The notes under the pieces: generated by a model
Databases searched by the model: none
Told to the model about the DNA's origin: nothing
What the model saw: only the letters and a program-made list of their open reading frames with translations
In this document: positions 20,601 to 33,100 of the stretch, piece by piece
Layout of the letters: the number at the start of each line of letters is the position of its first letter
Position numbering within the stretch: position 1 is the stretch's first letter
Position numbers and translations under genes: made by a program
Assembly: GCA_021396245.1 (NCBI GenBank)
Contig: WNYE01000001.1
Span: 310,001 to 374,000 of the forward strand
Source: Sporothrix humicola
Lineage: Eukaryota > Ascomycota > Sordariomycetes > Ophiostomatales > Ophiostomataceae
Direction: 5' to 3'
DNA length: 64,000 nt

Positions 20601-22349
20601 GGCACACTTTTCTATCCTTATCCCTTCAGTGCCTTGGCGATCATGCCTGTTCGTGGACGGTGGCAGAAAGCCAGCGTTACAATGTTGGGCAAATAGTGGT
20701 GATGGCGGCTACCTTTTTGGGGGTCCGGCCCCCAAGTGCCTTCGGGGGCCTTGCCCAGAAGGGCGCAGAGTGAGACAAAGAGCACATGAGCTGGGAATCG
20801 GACGCCCGAAGTGTGGTAGACAAAAGACAGAAGCGGTTCGCCGTCTTGCCCGGAATCCGACTACCGAGACGCGCATTGGAGAGTGAAAGAGGACAGAAAG
20901 AAAGAAAGCAACACGCTGAAAAACAGCCACTTCTGGTCATGCGGATAATTGACGACAAGACAGACGACAAACGCCACCAAAAGCTAGCTCTGCTTTTTGC
21001 GACACAACCTGCAAGATCATGTGAAGACGAACAAGCGGCAAGAGATCGTCCGCTATGGCTACGAGGGGAAGGGAAAGGGCTGTCTGCACCGTCAAAAGCT
21101 GTTTTGCGCATGGGAAAAGACGAGATAAAGATGTGCGGTGTGTGGGCGGTGAGTTGACTCGCAAAGAAGTCTGTACGAATAACGGCTGCAATTACGGAGT
21201 ACAGAGCACACGCTTTTGTCATTTCGTCTCTGACGATCGCCGTCTTAACGCTCGCTGGCGTGTCTTTCAACGGACCACCTTATTTCTGATATCGTTTTCC
21301 TGCATGGCAAACGAGAGACATGCATTGTTTTTCTTTTCTTTTTTCTTACAGTATTTTTCTACCATCTTCAATCGCGTCTCAATACGCGTTTGTCTCGAAG
21401 CACAACATCTCGTCTTTAACTTGTCTTCTGTTTTGATTTTGTCACAGTCGAACTCTTTTATCTTGCTTTTGTTTCCTGTCTTCAATCATTCATCTCACTT
21501 TCTCTCGACGACACATTCTGAAATGACACCCAACGTTGTGTTGAATCATTAGCGCTTGCAACGGGGTGCACTGTGACATGACCAACAGCTTTTTGACCCT
21601 CAGGCTCCAACAGACAAAAAAGACAAATATTGGTGATCTTACTCGAAGAAGTATTGACTTGGCTCGTATTGGGGGCTGTCAAAGACAATAAAAGGCTGGC
21701 AAGGGAGGAGATTGAAAGAAACGAGCGTCAAGAAAGGCAGCAAATGGGAACGCTCCCGACGTCACAATCTATTTGACATGCACAATACGTGGGGAGAATT
21801 GGGGGTTCATGTCACACAAACCAGAAAATGGAGTCGTAAATGCAGACACAAAATGCAAATGCAAATGCAGTCACAGAGCAGGCATGGATATGCATCGACA
21901 ACTGGCAGCGCTTGGAGTGTTGGTGATATCCTCTGAAAGTCACAGTCACAGCACGGGGGTCACCGTCAACAGTTCAACAGTCAGCGAATTACATCGGACT
22001 CGACAAGTGGGCCGGCCCTGTAAGACCACGCTTCCGGCAGACGATAGACGGCTGCTTCCGCTAATATGAAAGTAGTCAAATTATTTGCACGTGACTAGTC
22101 ACGCCTCGATGTCCGTCGCCTCACGTGCCTCTTATCAAAGGCGGTGAGCTGCAAACTCCACTCGACAATCAAGATACGGCAGAAAAAAAGAAAAAAGTTG
22201 AAATTTCGCTGGGCTACGGCTGGCGAGGATACTGGTGTGAAATGAGGCGGAACACCACCACTGTTCGACACAACTACTCTCCACGACAATATCAACAACC
22301 TTTTTCTACCACCACCTTCACAACACACCCACACACCCACACACACATC
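17601..22349. other. 4.7-kb gene-poor region between divergent MFS and EBP2 genes
   Basis: From 17,601 to about 18,250 the minus strand is pyrimidine-rich and looks like the MFS leader and promoter. The middle has only short overlapping ORFs; the largest, about 200 codons on the minus strand near 20,677-21,270, has no recognisable domain. A GC hairpin occurs near 20,728-20,763, and ACGGAGTA at 21,194-21,201. The last 250 bp form the EBP2 promoter, with two CACGTG E-boxes near 22,090 and 22,123 and CTTATCAAAGGCGGTGA at about 22,131-22,147. Long non-coding transcripts are possible. Confidence 0.5.
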
Positions 22350-23753
22350 ATGGGAAGAAGCAAGCTTCGGGTCGCTCTGGCGGCCGAAAAGGGCACGGAT
22401 TTCAAGAAGCTCAAGGAGAAGAAGAAGGCCAAGGCGAACCTGAAGGAGAAGCAGAAGAAGGCTGTCGAGAGGGGAGATGACGACGAGGAGGATGAGGAGG
22501 AGGACGAGGATTGGGAGGATGAGGAGGAGGATGACGAAGAAGACGACGAAGATGAAGAGCGCAATGCTCTGATTGACGACGAGGCTTCCGAGGACGAAGA
22601 CGAGGACGAGGAAGACGACGAAGAACTTGGTGTAAGTGACGAGGGCTTGACAAAAATTTGAGAGAAAGAGACACTGACAATTTAGGCCGACTTTATTGCT
22701 GCCATGGACGACTCGGACGACTCCGACTCGGACGTCGAGATGGAGGCCAAGATCCAACGGCCGAAGAAGGAGAAGAAGGCAAAGACCGACGACGACAACA
22801 CAGAGGGTAACGACGACGAACTCGCCTGGTCCGACGTCGACGAGGAAGAGCGCGCCGGCCTCGTCGTTCGCCAGCGCCAGACCATCAACAACACCGCCGC
22901 CCTGACGGCCGCCCTCTTGCGCATCCGCACCTTTGCCCCCACCGACGCCTCCGTCCCCTTCCAGCTGCACCAGAGCGTCACCGCCGCCGTCCCCACAACC
23001 AGCCACCCCGACGGCACCCCCATGGACATGTCCGACGACAAGGTGCGCGAGCAGGCCCTGTACTCGCAAAGTCTCGCGGCCGCCGTCGAGGCTCGCCGCC
23101 GCCTGCGCAAGGAGGGCGTCCCCTTTTCGCGGCCGACTGACTACTTTGCCGAGATGCTCAAGGACGACGGCCACATGGCGCAGGTCAAGGCCAAGCTGGT
23201 GGAGGCGGCGACGGCCCAGAAGGCGTCGGCCGAGGCCCGCAAGCAGCGCGACCTGAAAAAGTTTGGCAAGAAGGTGCAGGTCGAGAAGATGCAGGAGCGG
23301 CAGAAGGAGAAGAAGGAGACGCTGGAGAAGATTAAGAGTTTGAAGAGAAGTAAGTCACCCCAATGGTGCCGCGAAGCGGCCCCAAGCAGATATTACCCCA
23401 TCCATGATGACATTTTACTAACGCACCCAGAACGCTCCGAATTCGGCACGACGAGCACGCACGAGTCGGACGCTTTCGACGTGGCCATTGACAAGGAGCT
23501 GTCGAGTGCTGGCCCGAAGGGTGCTCGCGGCGGCAAGAACGCGGCCGGCGGCGTCAACGCGAAGCGCCAGAAGAAGAACGAAAAGTACGGCTTCGGCGGC
23601 AAGAAGCGCCACAGCAAGTCGGGCGACGCCATTTCGTCGGGCGACCTGAGCGGCTTCAATGCCCGGAAAATGAAGGCCGGCGGCGCCCGGAAAGGCGGCG
23701 CAGCCACCCGCCCCGGCAAGGCCCGGCGGAAAGCCGCTGCAGGCAAGCGGTAG
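22350..23753 (+). CDS. EBP2: rRNA-processing protein EBP2
   Basis: Nucleolar 60S assembly factor; in yeast it works with Rrs1 in 27S/25S rRNA processing. Three exons: 22350-22631, 22686-23349 and 23431-23753, with introns of 54 and 81 nt. The product is 422 residues, close to the yeast length. A basic N-terminus and a long Asp/Glu tract (residues about 45-95) precede the conserved EBP2 domain, which contains TAALLRIRTF, VREQALYSQSLAAAVEARRRL, VPFSRPTDYFAEMLKDD and a KFGKKVQVEKMQERQKEK coiled coil. A Gly/Lys/Arg-rich C-terminus contains KYGFGGKKRHSK. Intron 2 has a perfect TACTAAC branch, is a multiple of three and has no in-frame stop, so its retention would add 27 residues. Confidence 0.93.
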
Positions 23754-24719
23754 GGGGTGAGTCAGAATCAAAAATTGGTGTTGAATACTTGTACCGGCAT
23801 TTGTTACTATACTATCATTTTCTTTTTGTCATTGCCATTGTTGTTTCATAGATTCTTTTTTTCTTGTTTGCATTTATTTAATGTCATCATCCATTCATTT
23901 CAAGCTCTGGGCCACAATTGTCTTGCTCCAAGTCGTCTTGTCCTCTTAATGGCATATCATTGTTGTCACGTTCATCATCTTGGTGGATGATATTAATTTG
24001 AAATCTTGCTGTTTCCATTTGTAGAGTAAAAGAGAAATAAAAGCTGATCTGGATATAAGAATACTAATCGACAAGGCAAAAAGACAGAGCAATACATGAA
24101 GATGAAAAGAAAAAAAAAACCGCTTGAATAATAATGATACTTTCTCCAGAGTCCAGAGTGAAGATGGGTTGTGAGTTTGTGTAGTTCTGGGCATCTGACC
24201 AAAAACAAAAAAGGTGGTTCAAAAGTGACAAAATGACGTGTAGTTTTCTTTGGGAATTGTGGACATGATTGTAGAAAAGACAGGATGATGTGAAAAGAGA
24301 GACAGAAAAAGACAAAGGAGAAGGACATAAGAAAAGGATGAGAAAACAGAGTGAGGAAAGAAGGTGAAGACAGCAAAGAGGCTGGATAGGAAATACTGCC
24401 TCGATGCCATGCCATGCATATTTGTTTTTGGCTGCCTCGATGAGAAAGAGGGAGAGAAAAGAACAGGGTCGTGCTCGCGGTAAGCAGTGAGTGTGTCGCT
24501 CGCGAGGAGGTCGGTTGTTAAGATGGGCGGAAGTTGGGTGAAGCAAGTGAAAAAAAGACAGAAAATGCAGATAACACCGGTTCCCGTTTCCTCCCTCATT
24601 AATGCATTAATGCTGTGCTGTGAAATGTGGATTTTGTGTCGTTTTTCTTTTTTGTTTGGATTTTGTTGTTCTTTTTTGTGTTCTGTTAGCTTTTCGCGTC
24701 TTCACTGCACTGCAGGCAG
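23754..24719. other. Convergent 3' flanks of EBP2 and samB
   Basis: AT-rich DNA between two converging genes that must contain both poly(A) sites. Short ORFs only. I see no other feature. Confidence 0.5.
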
Positions 24720-27191
24720 TTACTGCGTGGCGGCAACGCACCAGTGCCGGTGGAAGGCCCACGCGCTCTTCTGGCACTCCTTGCTGCAGTACTTTGTGCG
24801 CCGGCACCGGCGGCACTTTGCAAACTGCCGCGTAAACTTCTCCCACTTGCCGCACTGGTAGTATGCGCACTGCCTAATGCCGCCGCGCGACTCGTCCTTG
24901 CGGCAGAGATTGCGCATCACCACACCTGCCCAGTACTGCATGTCCGTGCTATGATAGCGCACGGTGAACTTTTCCACCAACGGGAAGATGTTAAGGTCGT
25001 TGGGCAAAAGGTACTCTTCCTCCTCTTCTTCGGAAGCCTCGTCGCCCATATGGGTGCTGCTGCTGCTGCTCGCAGTCGTCCCGCTAAGAGTGCTGTTGTT
25101 GCTGAGAGCACCGACGCTGCCGCTAATGTTGCTGTCATTGTCGAGATCGCCATCCTCTTCCATCTTGACCGCGTGCGCGTGGCTGCCGCTGCTGGAGGCC
25201 ATGCTGCCGGCCAGACCGTCAACACCGGTCAGGTCATCGCCGTCCAGAAGCTGCAGCTCCTTGCCGATCTTGAGCCGGGGCACAAGGTGGCTCTTTTGGA
25301 AGTACGAGCGCAGGTTGCAGTACTTTGAGACGTATGCCAACAGCTGCAGCGACATCAGCACATCCTCCTCCCGCGGCATCGAGGCAATGACCTGCGGGTG
25401 GGGCGTGAGCTGACGGTCGAGGAGGTAGCGAGGGACGCTAGCCGTCGGCATGACCGGCTGCTGCGTCGTGACCATGGCCGGGCGGTTGGGCGACAGGCCC
25501 ATGGCAGGCACCGGAGCAGTGGTGGCAGCAGGGGTAATGCTGCCGTCCAGAGGACCGCGGTGCGTAATGTTGAACGCACCAGTGTCCTGGGTCTCGGACA
25601 CCGTCGGCGTCGTCAGCTCGAGCGACTCGCCACCAAGCATGCTGTCCGACTCCTCCATGTTAATGTCCTGGATGTCGACAGTAGCCTGGATCTCGGCGGT
25701 GCCCGACATCTCGGCGTCGGGCGTCTCGTCGGACTGAACGCTCTCAGCATTCAGGTCGTCAACCTCGGCAGGAGGACCAGACGTCGAGTTCTGGTGGCGG
25801 ATCGATGGCCGTCTCCGTGACCGGCCAGTCGGAGCAAGCAGAGATGTAGGGCGGACGGTCGGCGAGCGGAGCTGTGGTGGCGGCAGCGGCGTTGTTGGCG
25901 ACGCCGGCTGGGAGTTACCCAGGATCGGGCGGGTCAAGCCATAGGCCGGTGTGTATTGGTCGAGATCGCGCATGGCACGCAGCAGGTTGGCCTCGTTGAC
26001 CTCGGAGGCATTAACAGAAGTCGCCGAAGGGGTAGCAGCCGAAAGCGGTTGGAGAGAGCTTCCAGAGGGTGTGGAGAGAGCATGGCGGGAGGGAGTAGCC
26101 GACGTCGCGGCGGCAGCAGCGGCAGCCGCCATGGTCGACGAAGAAGGAAGGGGGGTGGTATGAACAGAGGAAGCAGCCGTGCTCGAAGAGGAAGAGGAAG
26201 GGCCTGCCGCACCCACATGGTGGTGGTGATGATGATGATGATGGTGGTGGTGGAAGCGGCGGGCAGAGGAGGAAGCGGAAGCGGATGCAACCGACGACGG
26301 CAGGGATGACTGTGCCGGCACCGGGAGAGGAGAGGATATTGAGGAGCGAGAAGAGTGCTGTGCTGCCGAAGATGGCGAGGAGATGTGGAATTGGGACATG
26401 GTCGGCGTAGCGTCGTTATCAGTGTTGCTTGTGCTGCCATCCGTCGACGATGCCGCACTCAAAGTCGTGCTGCTCATGGCGGTAGCCGTTGCTGAAGGGC
26501 CAGCCGTGCCTGCTGCCGCTGCTGTCGCAGCCGCAGCAGCAGCCGCCGCCGAAGATGAAGACGACGAAGCCCCCGTCTGCTCTCCTGACGCCAGAGACGT
26601 TGGGCCTGTGAAAGTGGCCGAGACATCAATGGACGGTGGTGGTGCCTGGCGGCGGAAGGAGCGGTGCTGGTCCAGGTCGAAGCGGTTGCCGTTCAGAGTG
26701 CGGTATGTGAATGACGAGGACTTATTAGCCACACGCAAATCGTTCCCTCTATGGCGGCCCTGGTGCTCCTGGTGGCGCTGCTTAGCCTCCTCCGCCTTTT
26801 CACGGCACTTCTCAATCACCTTGATGTAGTTGTCCAAGATGGTTGCGATGACAGGCACCATATCGGCCTCGACAACGCGTGTGCGGACAGCCTCCGTCCC
26901 CCGAACACCAATATTAACGACGCACTGGAAGGCCAGGTTCCACTTCCACATGTCCATCATATCCTTGCTGCGACCCTGCTTGAGGATGCAGACGAGACGC
27001 TCGATTCCGCCATCGACCGTGAGGATATCCCGGATGCGGGCCGATGATGTTGTGAGGTATGCGAGGTGGTTGAGGGAGTTGATGAGGGGGAGGGTGGATG
27101 TGCAGTCCAATGCACGGCGGTCGTAGAGGGCGGTGGTGATGCCCACCGACGCCTTGTTGACGTTGGGGATACTGAAATTGACTTCCCTCAT
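24720..27191 (-). CDS. samB: MYND zinc-finger protein samB/Mub1
   Basis: Intronless, 823 residues. The N-terminal 140 residues (REVNFSIPNVNKASVGITTA onward) form the conserved armadillo-like part of the fungal samB/Mub1 family. The middle is a long disordered Ser/Ala/Pro-rich region with a 12-His run (residues 314-325). A second conserved block lies around 590-760. The C-terminal MYND finger at about 775-818 has all expected ligands (CxxxxC, CxxC, YCxxxC, HxxxC). In yeast, Mub1 helps the E3 ligase Ubr2 ubiquitinate the proteasome regulator Rpn4. In Aspergillus, samB affects septation timing and conidiation. Its upstream region is unusually long, as for some developmental regulators. Confidence 0.93.
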   Translation of the reverse strand: MREVNFSIPNVNKASVGITTALYDRRALDCTSTLPLINSLNHLAYLTTSSARIRDILTVDGGIERLVCILKQGRSKDMMDMWKWNLAFQCVVNIGVRGTEAVRTRVVEADMVPVIATILDNYIKVIEKCREKAEEAKQRHQEHQGRHRGNDLRVANKSSSFTYRTLNGNRFDLDQHRSFRRQAPPPSIDVSATFTGPTSLASGEQTGASSSSSSAAAAAAAATAAAAGTAGPSATATAMSSTTLSAASSTDGSTSNTDNDATPTMSQFHISSPSSAAQHSSRSSISSPLPVPAQSSLPSSVASASASSSARRFHHHHHHHHHHHHVGAAGPSSSSSSTAASSVHTTPLPSSSTMAAAAAAAATSATPSRHALSTPSGSSLQPLSAATPSATSVNASEVNEANLLRAMRDLDQYTPAYGLTRPILGNSQPASPTTPLPPPQLRSPTVRPTSLLAPTGRSRRRPSIRHQNSTSGPPAEVDDLNAESVQSDETPDAEMSGTAEIQATVDIQDINMEESDSMLGGESLELTTPTVSETQDTGAFNITHRGPLDGSITPAATTAPVPAMGLSPNRPAMVTTQQPVMPTASVPRYLLDRQLTPHPQVIASMPREEDVLMSLQLLAYVSKYCNLRSYFQKSHLVPRLKIGKELQLLDGDDLTGVDGLAGSMASSSGSHAHAVKMEEDGDLDNDSNISGSVGALSNNSTLSGTTASSSSSTHMGDEASEEEEEEYLLPNDLNIFPLVEKFTVRYHSTDMQYWAGVVMRNLCRKDESRGGIRQCAYYQCGKWEKFTRQFAKCRRCRRTKYCSKECQKSAWAFHRHWCVAATQ
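26217..26252 (-). repeat. CAC/CAT microsatellite coding 12 histidines in samB
   Basis: Thirty-six bases read on the minus strand as a mix of CAC and CAT codons, giving residues 314-325 all His. It lies in the disordered middle of samB and may vary in length between strains. Confidence 0.9.
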
Positions 27192-30100
27192 GGCTGGATG
27201 AGGGTGTTCCGAAGACGCAGTGAAATGCGTCGACGGTTGTTATGGAAAGTGAAGGAAAAAAGAAAGAAAAAAACGAGACCGTGAAGCAGGAGAAGAACAC
27301 TAGATGACCGTGAAAGGATCTAATGTTGGTTTCCCTCCACGTGAAATGACTGTGCCTGTGTTCGTCCGACCAATTTGGTCAAAGATTGTCGCTGCAGTGC
27401 ACGAGTACTTTTTTTTCTTTGCTTTTTCTGCCCAAGAGAGCGGAACCGGCCAAGTCGATGGAGGTTGGTCTCGGGTCTGGAATGCAGCAAAGGGATGGCC
27501 GTCAACAAATCAGGGCAGCCCAAGTTCTTGGAGAAATTGAGCAGACTCCAGTCCGAAATGAGTGCAAGGAGTGCAATTCGAAAAGGAGGCCACACTGTCA
27601 CAGAAATGTCAAAGAATTGCGTGCCAGGCCAGGCTGATCAGTCCGCGTTGACACTAAATGGAAAAGCCGTTCGACGTCTTTTCTTTGGATGTGATACAGA
27701 TGAAGCCCGTGCAACGATGTGACCAGCAATCCAAGATTGTCGACGATAGTTGTGGATTAACGTATGGTGCCAATCTTTTCGTTCTGTTGTATGTGAGTCG
27801 CTGTCGTGTCGTTTCCGGTCGATCGGATCGTAGAGTCGTGAATGTCGTTAAAAATCGCTCGATCCGAATTGCATCCTATCAAAGGCAAGTTGGGCCAGCG
27901 GGAGACGAAGCGATAGGTCGTTGTCGTTAACAAAAAGGTAGGGTTGTCGGAGCGAGAGTCAAAATGTCGGGATGCCGAAACGGATGACAAAACCGATCAA
28001 AAGGTGAGACGATGGTGGTGTGGGAGGTTGGGGGGGGGAATCGGTCGGTCGATAAAAAAGGGGACGAAATGCGTCGGAACGATGACGGGAGAAAAAGAGA
28101 GACGAGAGGTAGGGAAAGAGTCCAGTCCGAAGATACACTATCAAGAGTGAGGATCAGACAAGATGTAGGTATAGAGGATGGATGTTGTCGAATGCACGCG
28201 ATGCAAAAAGCGTCGTCTTCTTTTTCGCCTTTTTTTCTATTGTCGTTATTCGCCCTCGAAATAAAACTCTCCGGGGGTGTTGCGGAGAGGAAGGAATCGA
28301 ACGTCTTTTCCGGCGATGGAAGAAGAGTCGTCGTAGAGGAGGTGAGGACGGCGGAAGAAAACGATGGACGTCGTCGGAGGGAGGGATGGGGGGAGAGAGG
28401 AGAGGAGAGGAGAAATGAAAAGAGAGAACAAAGTGGTGATGCGAAGGAGGCGAGGGAAAATGGCCAAATGGGACGGGAAGGCAGGGCTGGAAGGAGCGGT
28501 TTAGGGGGAGACGGAGACAGGAGAGCGACCCCTAGCCTGTACTCCTCTTAGGCTTGGTTGGCAGGCGGTGGGCAGACCGACCAGGGGCATTTTTTGGCTT
28601 TTGGCATTGGGCTGGTTCGCGGCCCATTGGCAGAATGGCAGCACTGGCGGCGGCCAAAATACAGTGCGAGGGTCTGGGGCGAGACGGTACGATAGCGCCA
28701 GCCGGAGGCGTGGTGGTGGCACTGGCAGATTTGCTGGTGGGCCACTCTGGCACTGTGGGCGTCGTGCGCTGTCGGCGCCGGAGGTGCTAAGCGCTACGGG
28801 CGCTATGAGCGCTATCATGCATGAAATACAGTGCGTGACTAGCGAGTGCGGACCTCGTCCGTCTCTAAAAACCAACTGACGTGCTATCATCTGTCTCTCT
28901 ATCCCTTTCCTTTCTCCTTCCGGGGCAGGCACAAGTCAATAGACACAGAAACTGTCAGGGCCGGCAGGGGACGCCGGATAGGGTGACTGCCAGAGACACA
29001 GCACGCGCCAACCAATTCTCTCCAGTTCTCTCACCCCCAAAAATACAGTGACCGACCCACAATGGTCTGCCCACTCGCCCCCAGAGCCCCAGTTCCCACT
29101 CTGCCACTGTTTCCCCTGTGCTTATCCAGCCACACGGAAGCCTATCGGTCCCAGTCTTCAGCGGGGAAAAGCATGTTTTACATGCGCTGTAATCTTCCGT
29201 GGTCAGGCCAGCCTGGGTCAGCGGCTTTTGTCAGCACAGAAAGCGACCGAAGAAGAAGAAAAGAAAGCCAAATCAAAAGGAAATCAAGAATCAAAACCAG
29301 CCCCGGACACGCGGGCGAGCGCGTGCCTGTCAATTCGACACTGTGGGTGAGGCTAGGCTAGGGCATCTTTTCTTTCATCTGTCCCTGGTCCGGCTCTGTC
29401 TGTCAGGCTCGCTGGCTCTGTGGTTGGTTTATTTTTCTTCTTCTGCCCTTATTTTCTCATTTCCATTTTAGTGTTGCCGCGATTCCTCCACCTTCCCGTC
29501 GCGGCCTCCCAGCCAGTCGATTGTGTGCTTCCGAGACGATACCAGGCGGGTTTGGTGGAGAGAGGCCAGTCCAGCCCAAAACAAGGCCTGGCCAGGCTGG
29601 GAGAAGGCAGACGAGGCCCACGAGATACGCGATCTTTATTTCGCGACATCACGAGATTGGCCTCGCTGCCTGCCTCCTGCCTGTTTGTCACGCTTTTCCT
29701 TCTTACCTTGCTTGGTCAAAGCTTTTGTAAATGGCAATTGCCAATTTCGCTGGCCAGGCAGGTGCGAGGCAGGTAAGCTCGCCAGGGGAGGAAGGAATGA
29801 CTGCCAGACAAAGAAAGCAGGGACCTGTGTGTCCATGAGGACGAAGAGGTGCCGGCAGGACTAGAGGAAGGAGCGAACGACGCAGTGTTTTGTCCGGTGG
29901 GACGAAGAAAGATAATACAAAAAGGGCGAAAGAGGACATCGTCATAATTGTCAAATTCAGCCGCCCAATGCTCGAGCAGTCATTGCACAAAAGGGGACAG
30001 GCACAAAACACCTCGGAAGCGTTTCCAGCAAATTGCGTCTTCCGTGCATCTCCATCCGAGGGCTTCCTGTGGTCGCACAGTACTGCTTTGCTCGCATCAC

Positions 30101-33100
30101 CAATGCACTGAAGTGTGCAGCGTTGGTGACAGCCTCCCCTTTATCTCTCACGTCTCCTTTTTTTCTGTGTTTCCTTTTTCGTCCTTACCTTGCCCTCCTG
30201 CCATTCTTGTCATTCTGTCGTTTTGTCTCCTCCCATTTCTTTTCTTCCTTTCCCCTGCTTGATACCCGTGCGCTCGTGCATCATGCTCCCCTGGCCGGGA
30301 AGCTCGACCCCGGTCGTCCTGCTTCTGGCAATGCATCCATTCACACGGCGCAAGGTGTAGGTTACAAGTGCAGACGATGTACGGAGTAACACGGAGTATG
30401 ATGTATCTTCTGCTATGCTTTAACAAACGTACTCTGTACACTCCCTAAACTCGTCTCAATTGCCTCCGACTGCACCTTCCGTCCGGAGTAATATGTGCAT
30501 CTCTTTTTGGTGGACAGAGCTTTGATGTGTGGCAGCTGCCGTCTGGGGAAGGGAAGGAGCTCTCCTCTTGCCTTGCTTTTCTCTCCGTGTATGCTTTGCT
30601 CGCATGAACGTTCTTGCCTGTACTGTGTTTCTGCGTTTCTGCACTCGGGGAGAAAATGGGACAAGCAATCTTGGGCAACGTTTCGCCCTCAATGCAATCC
30701 ATTCTTTCCCGTTTCGCTCGGTTTTGCATTGTGTCGCCGTGTCGCCTCGAGTCGTCCATGTCATTGTTGCCCATCGCCCCGTCGCCCCTTCTCGTTACGT
30801 TCTCCATTTCGAGATCTTGCCTCGAAAGAGGACAATACAATACTCGCTTCTCTTCCAGTCTCTCTCACTCACTCACTCCCACTGCTGCGTGTGGCCTCCC
30901 CTCACTTGTTTCATGGCCACCCCCCACTCAAAAATGACTCCATCGGCCTGCATCCCGCCTGCAGCGATTTTCGAGTCTCGATTGCCCATCGTTCCTTCCC
31001 TTGTCGCCGCTCCCGCCACTCTATATTTGCAGAGAATCCAGCCTCCAAGAAAGGAAGAAAATGGCAGAATAATTCTTCGGCTTTCGTCGAAATGATATCG
31101 TCCCATCTCGATATAGCAAACAAAATAGAGTTAAACGTCCCCGAGGCCGCACAGCTAAACATTCCGGCCGGCTTTCGAGGTCTACAGCACAGTTGCCCGT
31201 ACAGTGCGGGGCACCACAGCCTGGCCACCACTTGGAGACTTGGCTGGCCACTCGTCATTTTCAGAGTATCGCTTTTTCGTCTCCCTTTTGCAGTCCATTT
31301 TTATCGCCCAGTTCGCCCCTAGCGTTTGTGCCCAGAGATATAATTGCGGCGGCGGCGGCGTGGGCGTGAAACAAACATAAACAGGGCGCTGCAAGGCGAA
31401 AAATGGTCAAGGTCGCGAGCAAAAGAGGCAAATACAAAATACACACAGCTTCCCTCAGACAGAAATAGGAAATAATCAAGGGCAATCTGTTGGGGCTCTT
31501 GGAGAGCAAAAGAGATGAGGGCTCAAGAAAGCTCAAAGAAGAGGGGCCTAGAGCCGATCGACAATGGAGACTACGAAAGGGAGGGAGGGAGGGTTGCCAT
31601 TGTGCACACCAAACCCTCTGACCCTGAAAGACTCGTAGGGAAAGGGAAGAAACGAAATACTGAGTAGCAATAAAAGGACGCTGCTAATTCGAGGGCCACC
31701 CTGAAGCCGGAGCTTGACGATCAGAGAAGCACGCAGCACGCCAAGCCAGAATGGCCAAAAATACGACGGTGACAGAAACACGTCGGATGGCGAAGGATTA
31801 TCAAGAGGCAAAAACAATGAGGGGTCGTGAGATGCGAGGATGCTTGGAAATAGGTTTTGTCGGTACTCGTGCCCGTCACGGTCGAAGACTTCCACCTGCC
31901 CTATGCTTCTCGGGTTGCAACATTGAGCAAACCAGGAAAACAGAAAACTGGTGATGGGAAGGGAGAAGGAAAAGAAGCAAAGACAGGGTGGATGGTCGTG
32001 AACCCGGAAAAGCGGATAGGCACGGCGAAAGAGATGCAGTAAAGACTCAAGAAGGAATTCGAGAAGGGTGGTCAGGACATACTTTGTGCGTCGTAGCTTG
32101 CTAAAGTGGCCGAGAACAGACCTCTCAAATGCGGCAATCGACCGAGGACCCTCGAGCTGTCATAGCAAGTCGAGTCGAGGCCAGCAGGCCAGCTCGGCCC
32201 AGCCAAGACGGCTCCCGGTCATTGCTGGCGACATGGTAAATAAAAATAAGAATAAAATATAAATATAAAAAAGAATGCCCAGTAAAAATAAAACCCTGCT
32301 CGAGTTTGTGGGCATAGGAGCAAAAGAGAAAAAAGAGGCGGCGGAGAAGACGGCGTCGAGGTGTGTGGGAATGGGTTCGTGCGCCCGTCCGTGCGGCAGC
32401 GTGACAGTGTGTTCGGGGCGAATGTGAGTGGAAAAGACAAAAAGAAGAGAAATAAAAATGGCTTGCATTACGTAGGAGGAAGACGATGGCGGCGAAAAAG
32501 GACAGCGCTTCGGGACACACGATGGAAGGAAGGTGATCTGGCAGATGACAAACGAATGCAGACAGAAGGAGCTATGGATACAGACTCACCGCAAATGCCT
32601 GCAGTGGTGTTCGTTGGGCATAAACAAGTGATCCTTCCGCAATTCTTTGCAGCTCTTTCCAAATCTTTCCAGTAGCTTGCAGCCATTTGCAGCCACTCCC
32701 CCGGAGCCGGCGCGGCAAAAGCGCCAGACATTCTCACAACTCTTCTCTCAGCTGGCCTCATTTCTCCTCTGCCTCCTATACGACTGAAACTAGCGAGAGA
32801 CCCTGCATTCACCGTCTGCATCGTCGTCTACGTATTCCTTTTTCCTTCTTCAGCTCGTTCTACTCTCTTCTGATGGGCTGTCTCGTGGATTAAGCGCTGC
32901 CGTGTATGCAAGGTGAGCGCCAAATCTTGGAGATGATAGGAGAAGTGGCGTTTACTGTGACAACGACCATCTCGTAGACGACATAGACGAGCGTCTGCGA
33001 TCGCGAAAGAAGAAAAGAACGAAAAGAAAACAAACAAAGGGTCAAACAATGACGTGAAGACTCTCAAAAGAGGCCGGCTCCTTCCTGATGACGGCGCTTC

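Noticed and set aside
20677..21270. 197-codon minus-strand ORF
   Set aside because: Low-complexity Ser/Arg/Cys mix, with ORFs on the opposite strand over the same bases and no domain.
22095..23174. 359-codon minus-strand ORF with long hydrophobic runs
   Set aside because: Antisense to the acidic tract and core of EBP2; Val/Leu runs mirror Asp/Glu codons.
28501..28932. Transposon or repeat remnant near the AGCGCTA units
   Set aside because: No terminal repeats, transposase motif or target duplication could be found by eye.
30495..31322. 275-codon plus-strand ORF
   Set aside because: Overlapped by a 188-codon ORF in another frame; composition resembles translated leader sequence.
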